DNA from: Puccinia triticina
Lineage: Eukaryota > Basidiomycota > Pucciniomycetes > Pucciniales > Pucciniaceae
Length of the DNA: 64,000 bases
Direction: 5' to 3'
Assembly: GCF_026914185.1 (NCBI RefSeq)
Contig: NC_070560.1
Span: 966,001 to 1,030,000, forward strand
The position numbers were made by a program, and so were the translations under genes. Under the pieces are notes generated by a model. It saw nothing but the letters and a program-made list of their open reading frames with translations, was not told the origin of the DNA and did no database searches. Position 1 is the first letter of the stretch, and every line of letters starts with the position of its first letter. Below, in pieces: positions 55,871-64,000 of the stretch.

Positions 55871-57184
55871 GCGGCTATCACGGGTCTAATTTGGTGGAAG
55901 GTTTCGTCGATGTGGGAGAACTCCTGGCCTGGTGCGTACTTATTCTCCATCCACGTCACTTCGCCGAAAGACATGGCCGTCGTGTAGCACGACTGCATCA
56001 GGAGAGTCTGGTGCACAGAGATGTCTTGGATTGCGGATCCATCTTCAGAAGCGATGCGATGGGCGAAGGCCGTCTCCCTGACCGCCATGTCGTACCGGAA
56101 AGCCGTCATAAAACCGTGGCCGCTACTTGCGATCGCATCGCAATTTTCCTTGTGCTGCAAAAGTTTCGCTGCGAAGAGGCCTTTATCGTAAACATCCCGT
56201 AAGGTCAAATAATAATTTTTGTGATTTTTGGTCCATTCTGAATGAGTCTGAGACCATTCGGATGGGTAGGCAAGCCCCTTATAAGCATTTTCGTTGTCGC
56301 CGGGCCGAGCTTGTCTTAAAGTTATGTGCGCTCTAATGGCGCGCTTTTTCCATTCTAAAGGAATCCAATCGCAGGACGTCAGAACCAGATTTGATCGCGA
56401 TGTTACGATAACCAATTACTTACCATTATAAAAAATCGTCAACGGGATTGGAGCCTTTAAACCTTTGATATTCTCTTTAAAATACGGGGTGAACCCAACG
56501 TCTTGGTGCGACGAGACCGCCCCCACGGCGTAAACGAGCCCATGCTCTTTCTCAGCTTTCACTGACTTCGAGACCATGCGAGCTTCCACCGTGAGCAAAA
56601 CTGGCGTGGCTGATACCGCTCGGGCGATCTGGGGCTTAGTTTTCGGCTCATCGAGCGAAGTCCACGCACTCATCAAATGCTTCGTCAAGATAGAGTCACC
56701 GGCCGATTGAGACTCGAGAATTTTCGCCCAAATGTGGGCCCGCTCCGCGTCTATATCTTCCGATACCGTGATGGCGGGGGGAGGAACATTCGTCTCTAAC
56801 AAAACGCGATTAACGGTGTCTCTTGAAAGATCTGATACATTGAATCGAAGGATTCAATCAGCAAGGAGGCGCTCCAAAAAAGTATAAATCCGACATAGAC
56901 TAACGCGGAACATGGATTATAGAATCCAAATCTATGTCACCACGAGCCTCGTTGATATCCGGCAAACCCTGGCCTGCCAAGTCGTCCGGCTCTTCCTGCG
57001 AGAGCGGCGCATCTCCGACAGCGAGCGCTGTGCCTCCGGGTGCCAATAACCCGCCAGGCGTCAATGAATCTGCAACGGCGGCCTCGTCAGACCCCAGGTT
57101 TGCGTTGGGGTTTTTGGTAATCGCTTTTGCGGTAGCCCTCACACCCGTAATCTGGAGAATGGGGATAACGGTCAGGATCGACAT
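55867..57184 (-). pseudogene. DIRS-like element ORF1 (gag-like), spliced, partial
   Basis: Exons roughly 57184-56920, 56830-56424 and 56354-55867. The 56424/56354 junction (GTAAGT..CTTTAG) joins FYN to EWKKRAIRAHITLRQARPG. Contains AERAHIWAKILESQSAGDSI, HSEWTKNHKNYYLTLRDVYD and AAKLLQHKENCDAI, resembling ORF1 of fungal DIRS-type elements by general pattern; family name not certain. Ends at TAA 55869-55867. The first junction is not resolved. Confidence 0.45.
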
Positions 57185-58990
57185 TTACACGCTTTGACAA
57201 CGATAAAGAAGTAGATCCTTAAAAGAATAAAAATAGCCGGTTTCTGGCGAAAACGAGGTGATTTAGTCTCTTAGAGACCTACATGTGCTCCGAACAACGA
57301 AGTTAGATCCATTAGAAAAAGTGGTTTAATCTATGCGAAGCTCACAAAGGCGATGAATTCCGTCGAAGTTTTGAAAGATCCAGAAACGGTTGGACTATTG
57401 CAGCTATACGGTACTTAAACCACAGGTAAAAGACATAAAATTCAAAATAATCAGCTACGCGATAGAGATCTCTAATGACGAATCAACAGTCAACAGCTTA
57501 CTAGCTTATCCCCGATTACGTGGTTCAATGTTAAAATTCGCGAGTGATCTATGACCTCAAGATGCGCTTGGAAAAGACGCAGGATGTTATAGAAGTGTCA
57601 CGCGAGTAAAGTTTTGCTGTGAGCAGATAAATCAAGACGTGCTAATCAGTCATAATTCAAGTATTGTTGCGATATTTACGAACTCAGTCAAAACCGATCT
57701 GAGTAGTAGGTGGATGACTAGATCAATCAAGCTAAATCAAACGAAAAGCCAGATGAATAGAAATAGAGCGGGTTTGAGCACTATTCGGCTTGTTCCTCGC
57801 TGATTGCAGTGTGCTGATAATAGGTGGATCATGCCACACAGAAATATGCGCGCGTATGATGTTGCAATCAATATCGATGCGGACTTATGTGGTCATTGCT
57901 GTGAACTTAGATTTGCGGTTTGGAGCGACAGATGCTTGGTTCACGCGTTATAGGATAGCAGTCATCATCAAAGAGGTTCGAATTTATAGGTCACCGAATT
58001 CATGCGGGATAGGAGGGTGGATTGGAGCTTTGCTAGCTTGATTCACACGGATCACGGGAACGATGCGGATTGGAGCCTTGGAAAGCTTGGTTCACGCGAG
58101 CTACTAGAATGGAGAATAGGAATCTTACCTGTGTCTTCGAGAATCGCAAAGCTAAAGGAAGACGATAGAGGGAAAAAAGGCGCTGATAGAACGAAATAAG
58201 GTGATAGTATAGAGCCAAACACAAACGAAACAGTAACCTTGTTTGGAACTGTTGTAGATGAAAAAGGATTTCGAATTGTGAGAAAAGGCGAGCGGCTCTA
58301 GATGAGCTGGCTCTGGGCGATTATGGGAGGAAGCGCGCTGAGGGAACCATCCCATCCGCGCTGGGGGTCATATTTATATGACCCGCGAGGCCGGGCATCG
58401 CAGATGCGCATGACTTGGCGTCTGGCCTCGCGCAAGGTACGCCCAGGTCTTGCCCGCTCATGCCCGAGCTTAACAAAGCCCGCGAGCACCGCAGGTCGTG
58501 TAGGTGCAAGCGGGGCTTATGACCAAAAGATATATGTTCGCGTGAGGCTATCTTGGAAATAGGTGTGCAGGTTCTCCGCTTCCATTTCACAACTCCCCAC
58601 GATATGTACTTCTTTTCCTACTTTATCCCAGCTGAGCACTGGGATCTTGGCTATCTTTCTGTCCGCTCAGTTTCTCTGCATCTGTTTTTGTATTTTTTCT
58701 ATCTTTTTTTGAAATCAACGACTCCTTCAAGTCGGGTCGGCCCTTTACCGTTTTATCTTCGTCCATATCATAAAACTCCGATCATTAATTGCAATATATC
58801 CTGAGGACATTACCAATGGTAAAGAGGACAGAAGGGAACATAACAGAGAGTAACAAGGAGGAAAGAGAGAGGAAAAAAAAGAACAACAGAGAAATTAAAA
58901 CACGGCGACCACGGCACAACACACCTCGCCGATACCCTCGGTATCGATCCTGTTGACCTCGAATTTTGAGAGCAACTCGAGCATCTCAAC
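57185..58990. other. Intergenic region upstream of the helicase gene
   Basis: No gene. Holds three degenerate copies of a GATTGGAGC..GCTTGGTTCACGCG motif (about 57917, 58020 and 58069). A near-palindrome GGGTCATAT-TT-ATATGACCC (58365-58384) contains a TATA-like core. A pyrimidine-rich stretch lies at 58600-58760. Candidate promoter of the helicase gene or the left flank of a mobile unit. Confidence 0.45.
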
Positions 58991-61316
58991 ATGCCACCAA
59001 CAAAAGATAAATCCACGAAAGCCCGACTTTCAAAGCACTGGAGGCGCATGGAAGAGGACGACTTACAGCAAGCGATTGTTGATGATTGTCTACCCCGCTA
59101 CCCCTCGAACGAGCCTCCAAAGCAGGTTCAAGTCGATGCAGTCAAGAGTCTCGTCCATGGACGCCACACGTTCGTTATGGCTGGGACGGGTTGCGGCAAG
59201 TCGCGTATCTCCGAAATGTACTATAACTTGTTTGCAAAAACAAAAAAAGCCGTTATCCTCGTCTTGAACCCGCTCGATGCTCTCGGCGATAATCAAGTCA
59301 AAGAGAAGATTGCTCAGGGTTATACTGCTGTCAACTTGAAGAAACTTACCTTCAACCAGACAGTGGCCGATGACATTGAAAAAGGCAAATACAACTTTGT
59401 ATATTTAAGTCCTGAGGTGTTCTTAAACAATCAGATGTTTACTGATGTTTATCACAACACCAAGTTCCAAGATCGACTGGCCTTGATCGTTGTTGATGAG
59501 GCCCATATGATCTACAGTTGGGGTCTTGTTTCCAACAAAAAAGCGAAGAAATCTTCCGCGCACAAACGGCATCAGGATCGAGCAGTCTTCCGGCCATCGT
59601 ATGGCGATCTGGGCCGTCAGTTGATGACCACCGAGGGTACTCCAATCCTCTTCCTTTCTGCGACATGCCGCCCAAAAGCTGTCAGAGAGATCCTCAAGAG
59701 TCTAAAAATCCCTGAGGAGACCGTTAATTTCGTCCGAGCGGAACTTACCCGCCCTGAGATCCGAATCCTTCGATTCCCAATGAAGTCCTCGCTTAAGTCT
59801 GCCAACGATCTGCTGCCAATGTTTGGAAGAAAAGAAGATATCAAATCTTCTAAAATTGTACCTACTCTGATATACTCAGGTACAAGGAATGCGACCTTCC
59901 AAGTTATGAAAGTGGTCAATAAAGCTCGAGGAACTAGCGGCGAAGAATATAATCCCGACAGTCAGCTGATTCGAAGGTACCATGCGTGCACGGGTGACAT
60001 GGATAAAGAAGACACTATTAACGGATACGAAGCTGGAAACTTTCCGTGTATCTCCTGTACCATGGCGTTGGGGCTGGGCCAGAATTGGAAAAGGGTTCGA
60101 CGAGTGATCCACATGGGCCGCGGCGATCCTTCGTGCATTTGCCAGATGATTGGGCGCTGTGGACGTGATGGAAAGCCAGGATTGGCCGTTCTTTTCATGG
60201 AACGGAAGCGCAAATTTGGCTTGAATAGTCCTGAGGCCATTGCGAGGGCTGATAGGGAATCGGATGACGTCCGGATGGATTCCTTCGCAATCACTCCAGT
60301 CTGCCTCCGAATAGCTATTTCGGTTGACAACCTGTCAGTTAATTGTTTGTGCAGCTTCACTTACTTGTGCTGATGAATTTGTTTGCAGGTATGGCTATAT
60401 ACCAATGGATCACAATGACTTGAACTATATTCGCGAAGAAGCGCGCGAAGAAGAAGAGGGATTCCCGACATGTAGGTGCTCAAACTGTGCCCCCGAGGAG
60501 GCAAAACTATTGATGGCGAAAATGAAAGAGATGAATATCAGTAATTTCGAGAGGATACTGGACGAGAACAACCTATCTGGACAGATTCCTGGCGACGAGT
60601 CAAACAAAAAAAGCACACGATCTCGCGGAAAAACCCCCAAAGAACTCAGTCCCCTTATGCAGAATCTCACCTCCACACTTGTCGATCAATTCAACAAGTT
60701 CTTTGCTGACTTGTACGGGAAGTCGCGGTCATTTTTTCCGGGACAAATTTTTGGGCCTACCGAGGCAGATGCCATCGCAAGGAACTTTGATAAAGTTAAT
60801 TCTAAGTCAGACATTGTGGATCTTATCGGTAGCGAACAATTAGACGGGGAGTTAAACATGTTAGATAACTGCATCAAAAACTTCAAAGAAGGAACAGACT
60901 ATCAAAGCTACTTGAAAGACCAGGAAGATTACGAAACTTTTATCGGCGATGAGATGGAACGAATACAAAATCTGAAAAAAGCGGGGCTGAAAAAAATCTC
61001 AGGACCAGATGATGCTGCGATACTACCAGTCACATCTTCAGTCTCGCAAAAACCATCAGCAGCGTCAAACTCAGTTCTAGCGCCGCCCGCCGCAGCAAAA
61101 AACCGAGTCACAAAATCAAGGCCTAGCGCAAGCCAAATAGCCGAAAATAAGAGGATTTGTGCCAAAAATAAACTACAAAAGGAAGAACAAGCAGTTAGAG
61201 ATCGTGAAGCAGCAAAAAGGAAATGGGAGGCCGATAAAGCTGTGTTGGAAGAGCTCAAGGAATTCTACGCTTCCAAGAGACCAAGAAACACGACTTACCT
61301 TGATCCAAATGGGTGA
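58991..61316 (+). CDS. RecQ-like ATP-dependent DNA helicase
   Basis: Two exons, 58991-60333 and 60389-61316, with a 55-bp GTCAGT..TTGCAG intron; 756 residues from MPPTKDKSTKARLSKHW. Superfamily 2 motifs: Walker A variant AGTGCGKS, motif II VVDEAHMIYSW, motif III FLSATCRP, motif V region GLGQNWKRVRRVIHMG and motif VI QMIGRCGRDGKPG. After the helicase core comes a Cys-rich CRCSNCAPEEA. A long charged tail follows with a C-terminal coiled coil (QKEEQAVRDREAAKRKWEAD). No RQC or HRDC domain recognised. Complete and undamaged. Its stop codon abuts the stop of the convergent DUF6589-like gene. Confidence 0.88.
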
Positions 61317-64000
61317 TCAATCACCGCTTTCATTTTCATTGTCAGTGTCGCCATTACTTTCGCTCTCTTCTTCACTGCTCTCAAGCTCGTTGTTGGTTAT
61401 GTTGGGTTCATCATCTCCATCCGAGCTGACATCTGAATTTTCTTTTCCTCTATCCAGTTGATTATCAATTGTAGCATTCCATATCTTGATTGCTGGCGGT
61501 CGTAAATTATTCAGTGGTTTCCCCCTTTGCATCGAAGAAATTTTCAGCTTTTGTATTCCTAAAGCATAAAAGTCCTCGACCTTCTTGGGGACATGTTCAC
61601 CGAGCTTTGATGCGATGTAGCATATGTCATTTTCTCGACACATTCGCAAACGATTATTTATGGATTTTAAGTTGATTCGATTTTTGTGTGATTGATGGAC
61701 TAGTTTCTTTCCGCAGTCGGCTGTTAAGTTAGTTACTAATCCCTGAAGCTAAGAAACAAGTCAAAGAGGTGTTTATTTTCATCAAAGGTGACTGGAATGA
61801 GTCTACTTACCAGAGGGACATTCAGCGAATAAGAATCCTTGAGTCGATCAATGTTAGTGCCTTGGCCTGTGCTGTTGAAAAACGATTTCAACCAGTAATT
61901 TTCTGATTGGAGGTATTGGTCCTTTGCGACGAAATGCTTCTGGCGACCACTGGGCGCTACAAACATTGAGTGCTTGATGATCCGTGCGAGTCCGGGGGGT
62001 AAAACTTCATTGAGCAGTATGATCATTCGAGGTAGTTGGATTGAGTACTGAGTCAGTTTTTTTATTCCCTGGGCAATAACGGCCCATCTTTTCCAAACAT
62101 TCATAACACAACCGATGTCGCCCGCTTTCATTGCCGCGTTCCCCTCAACAATGGTTGAAAAATCCGCTAGCCGTAAGATCAAATTCGAAAGCTTTGGAGA
62201 AGTTTGATGAGTTGCGTCAAGTTTAGCGTCCGGAGAGAAGAATCGCAAGTATGTTTCGTCGACAACCTCTTTAATTCTGGAACTCGAAATTGAAGGAATA
62301 TTTTGGTTTAGACTAGCACTATCAGTTCCCATGACCACCCTGAAGCAGAAAAATAGTCGCTTTAGCATGTTGATTTGTTGCAGATAAGAGGGAAAGAAAT
62401 TGATGCTCACATGATACAATACACCAAGGTTGCTTTGTGAATCTTCTCGATATTCTTGATCATGAGGGTGAAGTCCTTCTTTTCAAGCATCTTGTGCGAA
62501 GGAATACCTAGACTATTCAGAAATCGCCAAGCACCCGAGTCACGCGAGTCAGAGATATCTCCAAAGTGTTTGGAGTAGATCGCTTGAGCAATATTCCACA
62601 TGGTATGTGCGCCCCCCAAGATTGTCTGTACATTAACAAGGCTTTCTTCCGGGTGCCTGCTTGGTATGCGTTGAGTTCGTAAAGTTGTGAAATTCGTACA
62701 TGTAGCAAGGTCGCCGTCGATAATTTGGACTCAAGAAGAGAAATCAGTCAACAATATTGTAGACTGTTTGGTGATAGATTCAACGACCTCGCCAGCTCCT
62801 TGAGCCGAGTTATCGGAAGCTACCATAAGCTTTAACATTGTGATGTCAGGTGACTTGTTTGATAACTGGTCGACGATTGGAGGTTTTGTGTTTATCGAGA
62901 CAAGTGAATCGGATGGAGATCCAAGGTAATCAAGAAGGGCTTCAGTAATCTGAATCTTCAAGACCAACTCCCACTGTACTTCTTCTTTTGGAGTTGGTAG
63001 GAGCATCCGAGAGTGGACATCGAATTCAGACACCTTTGACATCGCCTCGCGATAGCTTTCTATGGTGAGATCCGGAGCGGGGACCGAGGCGATGAGTTCT
63101 GGGCTTGGGTGATGAATGTATCCCCATGTGCCATGGAAAATCCAAGTTGTATGTCCTACGGATTTCATGTGGACACGTTCTTCAAAGTCAAGGTTATCGA
63201 TGCATAGGAATGGCGCCAGATTTGGGGCCGGTGACTTTGCTAGCTTGATCGAGACTTGAGATTTGGCTTGGCGGCTGAGATAGTTCAAGGCATGATTAGC
63301 TGTTCGGCGCGAGGAAGACAGGCCAATGTAATTCAGGAAGATGTTGACCCGATCCGAGACCCCGCATGCAAGAAATGTTAAAGAATTAGCCAGCTGGTCG
63401 CCATTATTTCTTCGATTAGCTACAAACGCGACCATCGAGCATATCGTTCTTGCAACCTTGAATAAAATAAGAATCAAATAGAATCAGCATTTCAAATTGA
63501 AGATCATAGTCTTGGATTGAATCAAGAAAAGAAACTTACCATGTAGGCTCGCTCGTTATGGTCAACAGGTGAGTTGACATCAAACTCGTCGTTCGGATCC
63601 ATGCCATCGCCTTGGAGGTCGGTTTTGGGGACAGGGTCAGTTTCATCGTCGGAATCTTCTCGGTCGTCATCGGCTGGGCTTTTCGCAGTGAGAGGTTGTT
63701 TTTTGAGTTTGGCATGAATCATATTGAAGAGGAATGGCATGTCTTCGGTGACTAGTGCCTCGCCGCGATCTTTCTTACACTCGTCAGTGAAAAGGGAAGC
63801 TGAGATATTTTTTGTGTTGTGGTAAGCGCCCTCTGGGTAAGCGCCCTTTGGCGGCTTTTGAAAGTTGACTATCCTGCTGGCCTGGATTTTGACAAGATCA
63901 AAAATTCAAGAGAAGTTAGCCAATAATTTGAAGAAAAACAAAGCAGAAAAATAAGAATACAGCACCTCCTCCAGGATAAATTCCTCCCATTGATCTTTTC
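61317..64000 (-). pseudogene. DUF6589-like protein gene, partial at window edge, one premature TGA
   Basis: Minus-strand exons 64000-63966 (enters from outside), 63882-63540, 63456-62411, 62339-61811 and 61748-61317, all GT-AG and in phase. Upstream: DQWEEFILEE, ASRIVNFQKPPKGAYPEG and an acidic DDDREDSDDETD stretch. Core: RTICSMVAFVANRRNNGDQL, LSSSRRTANHALNYLSRQAK, FLCIDNLDFEERVHM; then VQIIDGDLATCTNF, RIPSRHPEESLVNVQTILGG and HTMWNIAQAIYSKHFGD. This pattern matches, from memory, the basidiomycete DUF6589 family of unknown function. One in-frame TGA (62733-62731) splits the core where CGA (Arg) is likely, so this copy is probably inactive. The acidic tail ends NENESGD. Confidence 0.7.

Noticed and set aside
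58991..64000. Telomere-linked helicase locus
   Set aside because: RecQ-like genes can be subtelomeric in fungi, but no TTAGGG-type array is visible here, so chromosome-end location is unsupported.

Overview
The window looks like a TE-rich segment of a basidiomycete genome, most likely a rust fungus (Pucciniales). Evidence: short 45-95 bp GT-AG introns, a complex I subunit and an m-AAA protease with fungal-type mitochondrial leaders, rust-style Ty1/copia and Ty3/gypsy elements, hAT and DDE transposase relics, and a RecQ-like helicase next to a gene I recognise as DUF6589-like. The species assignment is inference.

Layout. 0.3-4.8 kb: two divergent nuclear genes for mitochondrial proteins (AFG3/YTA12-type m-AAA protease, seven exons; complex I NDUFA5, three exons) sharing a 308-bp promoter. 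5.5-16 kb: relics. These are a copia LTR with a gag stub, a small protein with a permuted zinc cluster, a gypsy pol tail, an island saturated with TAGCG/CGCTA motifs, a gypsy gag relic carrying a minisatellite, an hAT transposase relic and a gypsy LTR end. 17-19.6 kb: a RING-H2 gene and a damaged tandem duplicate. 19.8-26.5 kb: a solo LTR with target-site duplication (TSD), a 665-bp MITE, a DDE transposase relic, another gypsy LTR end and repeats. 26.8-31.4 kb: a copia element with TSD whose gag is fused to integrase without a protease. 34.2-35.6 kb: an orphan 475-aa gene. 36.4-57.2 kb: three nested retroelements. A DIRS-like reverse-transcriptase element (minus strand) is split by a copia element (37514-54701, TSD TCTAT), which is itself split by a gypsy element (41885-53784, minus strand, TSD CCGG). 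59-64 kb: a RecQ-like helicase gene and a DUF6589-like gene, tail to tail with abutting stop codons.

Most notable is the innermost gypsy element. Its two 925-bp LTRs appear identical, and gag and pol are intact, joined by a canonical -1 frameshift heptamer. Between pol and the 3' LTR it carries a GC-rich, seven-exon gene on the opposite strand. All six introns are GT-AG and keep one 539-codon frame. Being antisense, these introns would not be removed from the element's genomic RNA, so the gene could ride through retrotransposition unspliced. The cargo lies between two copies of a hairpin-plus-polypurine module (loop GGGA in the element sense). A third copy, with a different but still paired stem, sits beside an LTR-like end of an older gypsy relic at 8.1 kb.

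Decay is stereotyped. Nearly every premature stop in the older elements is a TGA where an arginine CGA is plausible, and LTR differences fall mainly at CpG sites, which points to deamination of methylated CpG.
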